64,000 nucleotides of DNA from Xanthomonas hortorum pv. cynarae (GTDB taxonomy: Bacteria; Pseudomonadota; Gammaproteobacteria; Xanthomonadales; Xanthomonadaceae). The translations under genes and the position numbers were made by a program. Position 1 is the stretch's first letter; every line of letters begins with the position of its first letter. The stretch lies in NCBI RefSeq assembly GCF_002939985.1, contig NZ_MDFM01000015.1, forward strand, positions 62,001-126,000, written 5' to 3'. Below the pieces are notes generated by a model. It saw only the letters and a program-made list of their open reading frames with translations, did no database searches and was not told where the DNA came from. This document shows positions 37,418 to 45,528 of the stretch, piece by piece.

Positions 37418-38533
37418 ATGAATGCACAACCGAACCCCCCCATCAGCCGCCCCGATCCCGGCATGCAGGTCACCACCTTCGACAATCCGATGGGGATCGA
37501 CGGGTTCGAATTCGTCGAATTTGCCGCACCCGCCGGCCAGGTGGCGCAGTTGCACGACTATTTTCGCAAGATGGGCTTCAGCCCGGTGCTGCGCCATCGC
37601 AGCCGCGCCATTACCGTCTATCGCCAGGGCGGGGTCAACTTCCTGCTCAACGAAGATCCCGATTCGTTTGCCGCCGATTTCGCCGCCGCGCACGGCCCGA
37701 GCGCCTGCGGCTTTGCGATCCGCTTCCGCACCCCGGCCGAGACCGTGCTGCAGACCGTGCTCGGCAACGGCGGCGAAGCGGTGCAGGGCAAGGCGGACAC
37801 GCGCGCAGTGCCGGCGCCGGTGGTCAAGGGCATCGGCGATTGCATGCTGTATATGGTGGACCGCTATGGCGATGCGGGCAGCATCTACGACGCCGACTAC
37901 GAGCCGATTCCGGGCGCCGACCAGCACCCGGCCGGCTTCGGGCTGACCTTCATCGACCACCTGACCCACAATCTGTACTTCGGCAACATGCAACGCTGGT
38001 CGGACTATTACGAGCGCCTGTTCAACTTCCGCGAGATCCGCTATTTCGACATCAAGGGCGCCAAGACCGGGCTGGTGTCCAAGGCGATGACCGCGCCGGA
38101 CGGCATCGTGCGCATTCCGCTCAACGAATCCTCCGACCCCAAGAGCCAGATCAACGAGTATCTGGACGCCTACCAGGGCGAAGGCATCCAGCACATCGCC
38201 TGCTTCACCGACGACATCTACACCAGCGTGGAAAAGATGCGCGAGGCCGGGGTGAGTTTCCTCGACACGCCGGACACCTATTTCGACGTGGTGGACCTGC
38301 GCATTCCCGAGCACGGTGAAGACGTCGCGCGGCTGCGCCGCAACAAGATCCTGATCGATGCTGACGTGGACACCAAACAGCGCAAGTTGCTGCAGATCTT
38401 CACCACCAACTGCATCGGCCCGATCTTCTTCGAGATCATCCAGCGCAAGGGCAATGAGGGATTCGGCGAAGGCAATTTCCAGGCGCTGTTCGAGAGCATC
38501 GAGCGCGATCAGATGAAGCGTGGGGTGCTTTGA
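37418..38533 (+). CDS. hppD: 4-hydroxyphenylpyruvate dioxygenase
   Basis: 371-aa Fe(II) enzyme converting 4-hydroxyphenylpyruvate to homogentisate in tyrosine catabolism. Two vicinal-oxygen-chelate domains are visible: the first from FEFVEFAAPAGQVAQLHDYF, the second from GFGLTFIDHLTHNL, where His of IDHLTHN is an iron ligand, then GIQHIACFTDDIYTSVE with the second His and FFEIIQRKGNEGFGEGNFQALF with the third ligand Glu. ATG 37418 matches the usual N-terminus. Homogentisate also feeds pyomelanin formation when hmgA is limiting. Confidence 0.95.
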   Translation: MNAQPNPPISRPDPGMQVTTFDNPMGIDGFEFVEFAAPAGQVAQLHDYFRKMGFSPVLRHRSRAITVYRQGGVNFLLNEDPDSFAADFAAAHGPSACGFAIRFRTPAETVLQTVLGNGGEAVQGKADTRAVPAPVVKGIGDCMLYMVDRYGDAGSIYDADYEPIPGADQHPAGFGLTFIDHLTHNLYFGNMQRWSDYYERLFNFREIRYFDIKGAKTGLVSKAMTAPDGIVRIPLNESSDPKSQINEYLDAYQGEGIQHIACFTDDIYTSVEKMREAGVSFLDTPDTYFDVVDLRIPEHGEDVARLRRNKILIDADVDTKQRKLLQIFTTNCIGPIFFEIIQRKGNEGFGEGNFQALFESIERDQMKRGVL

Positions 38534-38743
38534 GGGCTGGGATTGGTGATTGGGGATTTGGGATTCGTGTCAGTAACTGCGTTGTTACGTATGTGAGCGG
38601 TGTATTTCGCTGCGATACCGAGCGTTGCCTTTCCTAAAGTCAAATGTGGCGACGCTACCGATCAAGTGAAACAAGGGGTACCGCCAAGCACGCACCAAGG
38701 ACGTGTTTTTCTGACAGCGCAGCACAGAGAAAATGCGGGCGCT

Positions 38744-38785
38744 TAAGCCCCTCTCCCTGCGGGAGAGGGGTTGGGGTGAGGGTAC
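38744..38785. repeat. REP palindrome left of the DUF559 gene
   Basis: TAAGCCCCTCTCCCTGCGGG hairpin arm followed by AGAGGGGTTGGGGTGAGGGTAC; the inverse orientation of the copy at 39144. Confidence 0.85.
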
Positions 38786-38794
38786 GGTGGAGCG

Positions 38795-39225
38795 ATGAAA
38801 ATCAAACCGCCATTACCCACTGTTACGCGCACCCACGCACGTGCATTACGCAGTGAGATGACAGACGCAGAGCGTGCACTCTGGCGTTGCTTACGCGATA
38901 ACCAGCTACAAGGTTTCAAGTTCAGACGTCAGCATCCGATTCCGCCGTACATCGCAGATTTTTTTGTATCGATGCGGTGTTGGTTGTTGAGCTGGATGGA
39001 TCGCAGCACCAAGCATCCAGCGATCAGGCAAGGACGCGGTGGCTGCAATCGAAGGGATGGACAGTGCTGCGCTTCTGGAACAACGATGTGTTGTTTTCGC
39101 TGGATGCGGTGGTTGAGGTGATCTGCAGGATGGTCGCTACGCCGTACCCTCACCCCAACCCTCTCCCGGTGGGAGAGGGGCTTGATCCGCCAGGCTTCAG
39201 CTCTTTTTCGGTAAGAGCGGCTTGA
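38795..39225 (+). pseudogene. DUF559 (Vsr-like endonuclease fold) protein, frameshifted
   Basis: The first frame from ATG 38795 gives THARALRSEMTDAERALWRC, then LQGFKFRRQHPIPPYIADFF; the second, shifted, frame gives VVELDGSQHQASSDQARTRW and GWTVLRFWNNDVL. Joined, these are the standard DUF559 motifs of the PD-(D/E)xK/Vsr-like nuclease superfamily. The break is at a run of seven Ts (38959-38965); an eighth T would restore DFFCIDAVLVVELDG. Ten nt upstream and within its 3' end lie REP palindromes in inverted orientation, and the C-terminus runs into the right repeat. Function unknown. Confidence 0.75.
39144..39183. repeat. REP palindrome right of the DUF559 gene
   Basis: GTACCCTCACCCCAACC followed by CTCTCCCGGTGGGAGAGGGG and CTT; inverted relative to the copy at 38744 so that the DUF559 frame is bracketed. 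Confidence 0.85.
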
Positions 39226-39284
39226 TCCAACTCGATCCCAACCTTCTGCTGTCGTGGAGGGCGGGTCAACATCCGGACGCACCC

Positions 39285-40589
39285 ATGCACAACGACCAGC
39301 GTTACATGACCGGCTTCGGCAATGAATTCGCCAGCGAGGCAGTAGCCGACACCTTGCCGGTCGGCCAGAACTCGCCGCAGCGGGTGGCGCACGGGTTGTA
39401 CGCCGAACAGTTGTCCGGCACGGCGTTTACTGCGCCGCGTGGCGAAAACCGGCGTAGCTGGCTGTATCGCATCCGTCCGGCGGCGGTGCATGGCGCGTTC
39501 TCGTTGATCGAGCAATCCGCCTTTCACAACGACTTCGGCAGCGGTCCGGTGCCACCAGACCAGCTGCGTTGGAGCCCATTGCCCTTGCCGTCCGCCCCGA
39601 CCGATTTCATCGATGGTCTGTACACGATGGCGGGCAACGGCGGGCCGGAGACCATGTCCGGTGTTGCCGTGCATCTGTATGCGGCCAATGCATCGATGCA
39701 CGATCGCTTTTTCTACGATGCCGATGGCGAGTTGCTGCTGGTGCCGCAACTCGGCCGCCTGCGTATCCACACCGAGCTGGGCGTGCTGGAGCTTGAGCCG
39801 CAGCAGATCGGAGTGATACCGCGCGGTGTGCGGTTTCGTGTCGAGCTGCCCGATGGCAGTGCACGCGGCTATGTCTGCGAGAACTTCGGCGGTCTTCTGC
39901 GCCTACCCGACCTGGGGCCGATCGGCTCGAACGGGCTGGCCAATGCGCGTGATTTCGAAACGCCACATGCCGCCTACGAACAGCGCGAAGGTGCCTTCGA
40001 ACTGGTGGCGAAATTCCAGGGCCATCTGTGGCGCGCGGACATCGGTCACTCGCCGCTGGACGTGGTGGCCTGGCATGGCAACTACGCGCCGTATCGCTAT
40101 GATCTGCGCCGCTTCAACGCCATCGGCTCGATCAGCTTCGATCATCCGGACCCCAGCATCTTCACCGTGCTGACTTCGCCCAGCGACACGCATGGCACGG
40201 CGAACATGGATTTTGCGATCTTCCCGCCACGCTGGCTGGTGGCGCAGCACACCTTTCGCCCACCGTGGTTCCATCGCAACGTGGCCAGCGAGTTCATGGG
40301 TCTGGTGCACGGCGTCTATGATGCCAAGGCCGACGGCTTCGCGCCGGGCGGGGCATCGCTGCACAACTGCATGAGCGGGCACGGCCCGGACGCGGCAACC
40401 TTCGACAAGGCCTCGCATGCGGATCTGACCCGCCCGGATGTGATCACCGAGACCATGGCTTTCATGTTCGAGACGCGTGCGGTATTGCGTCCTACCGGGC
40501 AAGCGCTGCAGGCGGCGCATCGACAGGGCGATTATCAGCAGTGCTGGTCGGGCTTGCGTGCGGCGTTTCAGCTGCCCAGATCGGAATGA
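39285..40589 (+). CDS. hmgA: Homogentisate 1,2-dioxygenase
   Basis: 434-aa Fe(II) ring-cleaving enzyme that turns homogentisate into maleylacetoacetate. Family sequences are [26 protein letters not shown] in pieces near the start, the N-terminal jelly-roll with [17 protein letters not shown], and the active-site half with [27 protein letters not shown] in pieces, where HRN and the following Glu supply iron ligands, plus [15 protein letters not shown] 39285 gives the usual length; an upstream in-frame start at 39222 adds 21 residues. Same strand as hppD, with the DUF559/REP unit between them. Confidence 0.95.
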   Translation: MHNDQRYMTGFGNEFASEAVADTLPVGQNSPQRVAHGLYAEQLSGTAFTAPRGENRRSWLYRIRPAAVHGAFSLIEQSAFHNDFGSGPVPPDQLRWSPLPLPSAPTDFIDGLYTMAGNGGPETMSGVAVHLYAANASMHDRFFYDADGELLLVPQLGRLRIHTELGVLELEPQQIGVIPRGVRFRVELPDGSARGYVCENFGGLLRLPDLGPIGSNGLANARDFETPHAAYEQREGAFELVAKFQGHLWRADIGHSPLDVVAWHGNYAPYRYDLRRFNAIGSISFDHPDPSIFTVLTSPSDTHGTANMDFAIFPPRWLVAQHTFRPPWFHRNVASEFMGLVHGVYDAKADGFAPGGASLHNCMSGHGPDAATFDKASHADLTRPDVITETMAFMFETRAVLRPTGQALQAAHRQGDYQQCWSGLRAAFQLPRSE

Positions 40590-40907
40590 TGCGATGTCAG
40601 AGCGTCTGATAAGACGTCGCGAGCGCTCGGCAGGCGGGTGCGGGTAGCGCGCACGACTCTCGTCCTCCAGGTCGCGCCGTTGTAGCGTGCGCTGGACTGC
40701 ACTCCGGTACTGCCAGTGGCCTAGCATCGTTCGTCTTGCTGGGCAAAACGATGCGCACGAAGGGAAGATGCCGCACCGAGCAATGACCGTGTCGCCTGGC
40801 TGTGAGCAGCAGCGGTGATCTGGATCGCTTCAAGCCCACAGCGAGCTCAGGGTGATATCAGGGCGCACCGCTCGCGCTACCCATTGCGGCTGGATACCGC
40901 TGCTGGA
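40590..40907. other. Gap without recognisable gene
   Basis: About 320 nt after hmgA. A small hairpin CGTCT-gata-AGACG lies near 40603 and could mark the hmgA transcript end; nothing else is evident. Confidence 0.4.
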
Positions 40908-41453
40908 TCATGCCGCCTGCAACGTATCCGGCAGCAGCTCGCCGATGCGTGCACGCACGCGTTCGGCATAGGTTGCCGAGGTGATCTGCGGCAGTTCGCG
41001 CAGCGCCTCGGCAATGGCGGCACCGATGGCGTCTTCCGCGCGCGCGGCCTGCAGCTGACGGTGCAATGCGGCAGCGGCGGGGTTGCGTTGCAGTTGCAGG
41101 ATGTCGAGCAGATACAGCCGTGCATTGGTGGCCGCGCGACGCCGCTGACGCTGCAAGTCTTCTTCGGTCTGCTGCGCATCCGTCGGTTGTACCGGCGCAG
41201 CGGACGTCGGCTCTGTCGCAGCGGACGTGCCAGGCGCGCCACCCGCACCTGCATCCGCTTCACCCAGCTGCAGATATCCCATCGCACACAAGGTCTGCAC
41301 CAGCGTGGCGGCATCGCCGCCCAGCAACTGCGCCAGCGTCGCCAGGTCGCGCTGGCCATCGGCCAGGATCAGGGTGCGCCGCTGCAGCAACGTGAGGGGG
41401 CTGCGGTGCGACTGCAGCGCAGTGACAGCGAGTTCGGTCTTGCGTGGGGTCAT
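40908..41453 (-). CDS. Conserved hypothetical cytosolic protein
   Basis: 181-aa protein, all helical by composition. The N-terminal part (SPLTLLQRRTLILADGQRDLATLAQLLGGDAATLVQTL in sequence) looks like a winged-helix or PilZ-adjacent HTH type region, then comes an Ala/Pro-rich linker and a C-terminal Arg/Gln/Ala-rich helical part (QRQRRRAATNARLYLLDILQ). I recognise no family. Divergent from the lipoprotein gene at 41611. Confidence 0.55.
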   Translation of the reverse strand: MTPRKTELAVTALQSHRSPLTLLQRRTLILADGQRDLATLAQLLGGDAATLVQTLCAMGYLQLGEADAGAGGAPGTSAATEPTSAAPVQPTDAQQTEEDLQRQRRRAATNARLYLLDILQLQRNPAAAALHRQLQAARAEDAIGAAIAEALRELPQITSATYAERVRARIGELLPDTLQAA

Positions 41454-41610
41454 GGCGGCGGTCCTGCGAAGCCGCTAGCGTGACCGCTGCGAATGAAGCG
41501 CCGATGACATCGGTACGACGCGATGGTCACATCGGCAATGCCCCCAGCGTTCTGCACATCGCCGCGCTGCGTGCTGTGTAGGCTGTCGCGGACCCGTAAG
41601 GAATGCACGC

Positions 41611-42261
41611 ATGACATCCAGACTGCTTGGTTTGATGGGCGCACTGCTATTGGTAAGTGGCTGCAGTCGCGTCGACGACGCTTCTTCGAAGGCTGAGCCG
41701 GCCAGTGCGGAGCAAGTGCCTGTCCCCGCAGCCCCCAACGACCAGCCGCCTGGCGAGGTGCCACCGGCCACCGCGCCTGCCGGCACGTTTCCGCCGCAAC
41801 TGCGTCAGGACCCGGCCGCACTCGCGCGTCTGGATGGCTACGGCGATCTGCGCCTGGGCATGGATGCGGCGCAGGCGCGTGCCGCCTGGGGCGGCGATTT
41901 GCGCGGCGAAGCGGCAAGCGATGGCGGTTGTTATCTGTTGCGGCCGCAGTGGGCCGACGACGCGCGCCGTTTCGGTTTCATGTTCGAGGGCGACCACTTT
42001 GTGCGCTATCAGACCAGCGAGCCCAAGGAACTCGCACCCGGTGGCGGCAAGGTCGGCATGACAGTGGCGCAGCTGCGCGCGCTGTATCCCGATGGCCTGA
42101 TCGAGCAGCCGCACAAATACATCCCCAGCGCAGTCACCTTGCGCTTTGCCGATGCGGCGGCACAGTCGGCGCTGGTGTTCGAAACCGATGCCCAGGGCAG
42201 GGTGACCAGCTGGCGGGTAGGGCAGCTGCCGCAGGTGGATTATGTCGAAGGCTGCGGCTGA
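41611..42261 (+). CDS. Lipoprotein of unknown function
   Basis: 216-aa protein with a lipoprotein signal ending LLVSGC (Cys 18), a Pro/Ala-rich spacer to about residue 65, and a folded C-terminal region starting at LDGYGDLRLGMDAAQARAAW. The phrase DLRLGMDAAQARAAWG resembles the small lectin-like periplasmic fold of similar xanthomonad lipoproteins, but I do not recognise a named family. Two Cys in the folded part (GGCYLL and EGCG) may pair. Probably periplasmic or outer-membrane anchored. Confidence 0.6.
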   Translation: MTSRLLGLMGALLLVSGCSRVDDASSKAEPASAEQVPVPAAPNDQPPGEVPPATAPAGTFPPQLRQDPAALARLDGYGDLRLGMDAAQARAAWGGDLRGEAASDGGCYLLRPQWADDARRFGFMFEGDHFVRYQTSEPKELAPGGGKVGMTVAQLRALYPDGLIEQPHKYIPSAVTLRFADAAAQSALVFETDAQGRVTSWRVGQLPQVDYVEGCG

Positions 42262-42403
42262 GTCACAACACTGTCGAGGCAGTGCATCGACAGTGCTGCA
42301 AGCCGCATCTCATCGCAGTGCTTAAATTTGGAGAAAAGTACTGCCGGTGCGGCATCACCTGCGAGGCGCTCCCGGCGAGCAGTCGCACCCGCCATCCAAC
42401 GCA

Positions 42404-42829
42404 TCAGCGCTGATCGGATTCCGGCCCCGCATGCTGCTTGGCGGTTTCTTCGTTCTCGCCGACATCGCCTTGCACTGCGGGCGTCGGCAACCCCTCTTTT
42501 TCCATCTGGCTCTTGTTCGGCACTTCCGGGCGGTTTTCCATCATCAGCGACAGCGCCGCCTTGGCCATCATGTGCGCGCTGATCGGTGCGGTGATGAACA
42601 AAAAGACGGTGATCAGCAACTCGCGCGGTTGCGGGTCCACGCCTAAAAACAGGTGATAGCCCACCGATGCCAGCAGCACGCAGCCCACCCCCAAGGTGCT
42701 GGCCTTGGTCGGCGCATGCAGGCGCTTGAAAAAGTCAGACAGCTTCACCAGCCCGAGCGCGCCGATCAGGATGAAGAACGTGCCGACCAGCAACAACGCA
42801 CTCAGCAGGTATTCGGTCAGGGCGATCAT
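42404..42829 (-). CDS. mrpG: Na+(K+)/H+ antiporter subunit G
   Basis: 141-aa subunit of the multi-subunit Mrp/Mnh/Pha antiporter. Three hydrophobic helices and the family sequence FFILIGALGLVKLSDFFKRLHAPTKASTLGVG (in pieces), with KLxDFFxRxHAPT the subunit G hallmark. The C-terminal hydrophilic tail is longer than in short MrpG proteins. Last gene of the operon; overlaps mrpF by 4 nt. Confidence 0.9.
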   Translation of the reverse strand: MIALTEYLLSALLLVGTFFILIGALGLVKLSDFFKRLHAPTKASTLGVGCVLLASVGYHLFLGVDPQPRELLITVFLFITAPISAHMMAKAALSLMMENRPEVPNKSQMEKEGLPTPAVQGDVGENEETAKQHAGPESDQR

Positions 42830-43110
42830 TCGACGATGTCCCGGCGCAACACATATTTACTGAGTACCACGGTGCTGCCGAAGCCCAGCATCGCAATCAC
42901 CAGCGCGGCTTCGAAGTAGATCGGCGAATCCAGGTACATGCCCAGCAGCATCAGCTCGGCGATGGCGGTGATGGAGAGCGTGTCCAACGCAAGAATGCGA
43001 TCGGGCACGGAGGGGCCGCGCAGCAATCGCCATAGCGCCATCAGCATGGCCAGACCCACCGCGTGCATGCAGATGACGATGGTCGATTCGATGAACATGT
43101 GGCCGGTCAC
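42826..43110 (-). CDS. mrpF: Na+(K+)/H+ antiporter subunit F
   Basis: 94-aa small membrane subunit with three helices and the family phrase LRLLRGPSVPDRILALDTL (as WRLLRGPSVPDRILALDTL). GTG 43110 is preferred: it forms a GTGA overlap with the mrpE stop and has GGAG 8 nt upstream. The ATG four codons later (43098) lacks a ribosome-binding site. Overlaps mrpG by 4 nt. Confidence 0.88.
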   Translation of the reverse strand: MTGHMFIESTIVICMHAVGLAMLMALWRLLRGPSVPDRILALDTLSITAIAELMLLGMYLDSPIYFEAALVIAMLGFGSTVVLSKYVLRRDIVE

Positions 43111-43613
43111 GGAAAGATCTCCATCAGGGGCTTCTCGTAGCGGGTCTTGATCTCGGCGATCAACGCGTCCGGATCGTCCAGATGCAGCACGTGCACCAGC
43201 AGATATTTGCGGTCGTCCGAGAGCGCCGCCGACACCGTGCCGGGGGTGAGCGTGATCATGCTGGTCAGCGCGGCGATGCCGTGGATGTTGGCGATATCCA
43301 GCGGCACCCAGATGAAACCGGGATGGATGCGCGACTCCGGGCCGAGCACCTGGCCGGCCACCTTGATGTTGGAGCGCACGATATCGCCTGCGGCCACCAG
43401 CAGCATGCGCGGCACCGAACGTAGTGAACCGATCTGTGCGAACTCGCGGTCCAGTCGTGCCGCGAAGATCGGCACCACCCAGCCCAGCAACAAGCCGAGC
43501 ACCCACTGCTGCGGCCCGAAGCTGTCGCTGAGCAGCAACCAGAACACGAACACCATCACGCTCAATGGTGCCGATGGAAACATCCGCCGCCGCAGCGGCA
43601 CACGCGCGCTCAT
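43107..43613 (-). CDS. mrpE: Na+(K+)/H+ antiporter subunit E
   Basis: 168-aa membrane subunit. The N-terminal hydrophobic region (PLSVMVFVFWLLLSDSFGPQ) is followed by the soluble part with VAAGDIVRSNIKVAGQVLGP and SMITLTPGTVSAALSDDRKY, both typical of MrpE. Its stop overlaps mrpF and its start overlaps mrpD by 4 nt each. Confidence 0.9.
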   Translation of the reverse strand: MSARVPLRRRMFPSAPLSVMVFVFWLLLSDSFGPQQWVLGLLLGWVVPIFAARLDREFAQIGSLRSVPRMLLVAAGDIVRSNIKVAGQVLGPESRIHPGFIWVPLDIANIHGIAALTSMITLTPGTVSAALSDDRKYLLVHVLHLDDPDALIAEIKTRYEKPLMEIFP

Positions 43614-45154
43614 GGTTGCCTCCGTTGCGGTGTGGTGGCACGCACCTGTTCCACATACGCACCGGGGTCGCGCAGCTGCGCGCCGGCCGCATCGGTGTAA
43701 CGCATCAACGGACCGGCGCCCACCGTCATCGCCACCAGGCCACTGAGCAGCAACACGGTGGCGGCCGTTTCCACCGGGCGCATGCGGCCACGCCGTTGCG
43801 GTTGCAGCTCCGGCGCATCTTCCACGGCCTCGGGTACGCGCCAGAACAGGCGCACGCCGGCACGCGTCAGGCCGATCACCACCAACAGGCTGCTGCCGAG
43901 GATCGCGGCCCAGACCGGTGCGACCAGGCCATCGGGCACGTGCTGCAGCAACGCCGCCTTGGCCAGGAAGCCGGACAACGGCGGCAAGCCGGCCACCGCG
44001 ACCGCCGCGATCATGAACATCGTGCCGGGCATCCCACGCCGTGGCAGTGGCGCGACCACTTCTTTGCGATCGCTGGCACTGCCGCGACGCCGGCGGATCA
44101 GATCCGACACCATGAACAAGGCGGCGGCCACGAAGCTGCTATGCGGCAGGTAATACAGCCCCGCGCCCAAGGCGCCGGCATCGTCAAGCGAGAAGGCGAT
44201 GAACAAGGTCGCCGCCGAAAACACCACCAGATACGACACCATCACCCGCAGCCGCGATGCCGCCATCACCCCGATGGCGGCCATCAATAGCGTGGCGATA
44301 CCCAGCCACAGCAGCGCGTGCCGACCGAAGCCCTGCAACGCGCCGGCACCGGCGCCAAACCACAGCGACGACACCCGCAATGTCGCGTACAGCCCGACCT
44401 TGGTCATGATCGCGAACAACGCGGCCACCGCGGCCGGCGCACGCGAGTAGGTTTCCGGCAGCCATAGATACAGCGGCAGCAACGCGGCCTTGCTGCAGAA
44501 CACCAGCAGCAACAATCCCAATGCAGCTTTGGCCAGCGGCACATCCTGCGCCGGCAACTCGGCGATGCGTTGCGACAGCTCGGCCATGTTGAGCGTGCCG
44601 AACACACCGAACAACAAACCCAGCGCGACCAGGAACAAGGTCGAGGCACAGACGTTGAACACCACGTAATGCAGGCCCACGCGCATCTGCAAGCCGCGCC
44701 CGCCGCTGAGTAACAACCCGTAGGAGGCGATCAGCATCACTTCGAAGAACACGAACAGGTTGAAGATGTCGCCGGTCAGGAACGCACCGTTCAAGCCCAT
44801 CAACTGGAACTGGAACAAGGCATGGAAATGCGGCGCGCGGCGGTCCCAGCCGGCACACGCATGCAGCAGGCAGGCCGAGCCCAGCATCAAGGTGGTCAAC
44901 AGCATCCACGCCGACAAGCGATCGCCCATCAGCACGATGCCGATGCGTGCCGGCCAATCGCCCAGCAGATACACCAGCACCTCGCCTTCGGCGGCGCGCG
45001 CGAACAACGCAATCACTGCTGCAGCCAGCAAGGCCATGCTCACCCACGCCACCGTGCGCTGCACGCGCGGCCCGTAGCGACGATGCTCGACAAACAGCGA
45101 CGCAGACGCACCCAGCATCGGAATCAGGATCGGCAGGATCAGTAGATGATTCAT
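43610..45154 (-). CDS. mrpD: Na+(K+)/H+ antiporter subunit D
   Basis: 514-aa NADH-quinone-oxidoreductase-like membrane subunit (proton-conducting NuoN/ND2 family). About 14 helices, including GLNGAFLTGDIFNLFVFFEV (the conserved GDxFNLFVFFE), LPLYLWLPETYSRAPAAVAALFAIMTKVG in pieces with the conserved Lys/His helix, and the C-terminal GLPPLSGFLAKAALL. Overlaps mrpE and mrpC by 4 nt. Confidence 0.92.
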   Translation of the reverse strand: MNHLLILPILIPMLGASASLFVEHRRYGPRVQRTVAWVSMALLAAAVIALFARAAEGEVLVYLLGDWPARIGIVLMGDRLSAWMLLTTLMLGSACLLHACAGWDRRAPHFHALFQFQLMGLNGAFLTGDIFNLFVFFEVMLIASYGLLLSGGRGLQMRVGLHYVVFNVCASTLFLVALGLLFGVFGTLNMAELSQRIAELPAQDVPLAKAALGLLLLVFCSKAALLPLYLWLPETYSRAPAAVAALFAIMTKVGLYATLRVSSLWFGAGAGALQGFGRHALLWLGIATLLMAAIGVMAASRLRVMVSYLVVFSAATLFIAFSLDDAGALGAGLYYLPHSSFVAAALFMVSDLIRRRRGSASDRKEVVAPLPRRGMPGTMFMIAAVAVAGLPPLSGFLAKAALLQHVPDGLVAPVWAAILGSSLLVVIGLTRAGVRLFWRVPEAVEDAPELQPQRRGRMRPVETAATVLLLSGLVAMTVGAGPLMRYTDAAGAQLRDPGAYVEQVRATTPQRRQP

Positions 45155-45528
45155 CGCCGCGCCTCGCGCGTGTCCACACCGGTGGTGGCGTCTTCGTGCG
45201 CATCCACATGGTCGCTGCCGTTGTCGCTGCGGCTACGGATCGCCAGCACCAGGCTCACCGCAGTCATCGCAAAGGCGATCACGATCGCAGTCAACACCAG
45301 CGCCTGCGGCAATGGATCGGTGTAGTGCATCAGATCGGCGGGCACGTCGTCGCGCAGCACCGGCGCCTGACCGCTACGCACGCGCCCACCGGCGAAGATC
45401 AGCAGGTTGGTCGCATACGACAGGAAGGTCATCCCCAGGATCACATCGAAGCTGCGCGCGCGCAGCAACAGGTAGATCGCCAATGCAGTGAGAACGCCGA
45501 TCGCGCTTGCCAGTGCCAATTCCATCAA
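45151..45528 (-). CDS. mrpC: Na+(K+)/H+ antiporter subunit C
   Basis: 125-aa NuoK-like subunit with three helices. IGVLTALAIYLLLRARSFDVILGMTFLSYATNLLIFAGG (in pieces) matches the MrpC/NuoK signature; DPLPQALVLTAIVIAFAMTAV follows, as in the family. The C-terminal tail is hydrophilic. Overlaps mrpD and mrpAB by 4 nt. Confidence 0.92.
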   Translation of the reverse strand: MMELALASAIGVLTALAIYLLLRARSFDVILGMTFLSYATNLLIFAGGRVRSGQAPVLRDDVPADLMHYTDPLPQALVLTAIVIAFAMTAVSLVLAIRSRSDNGSDHVDAHEDATTGVDTREARR

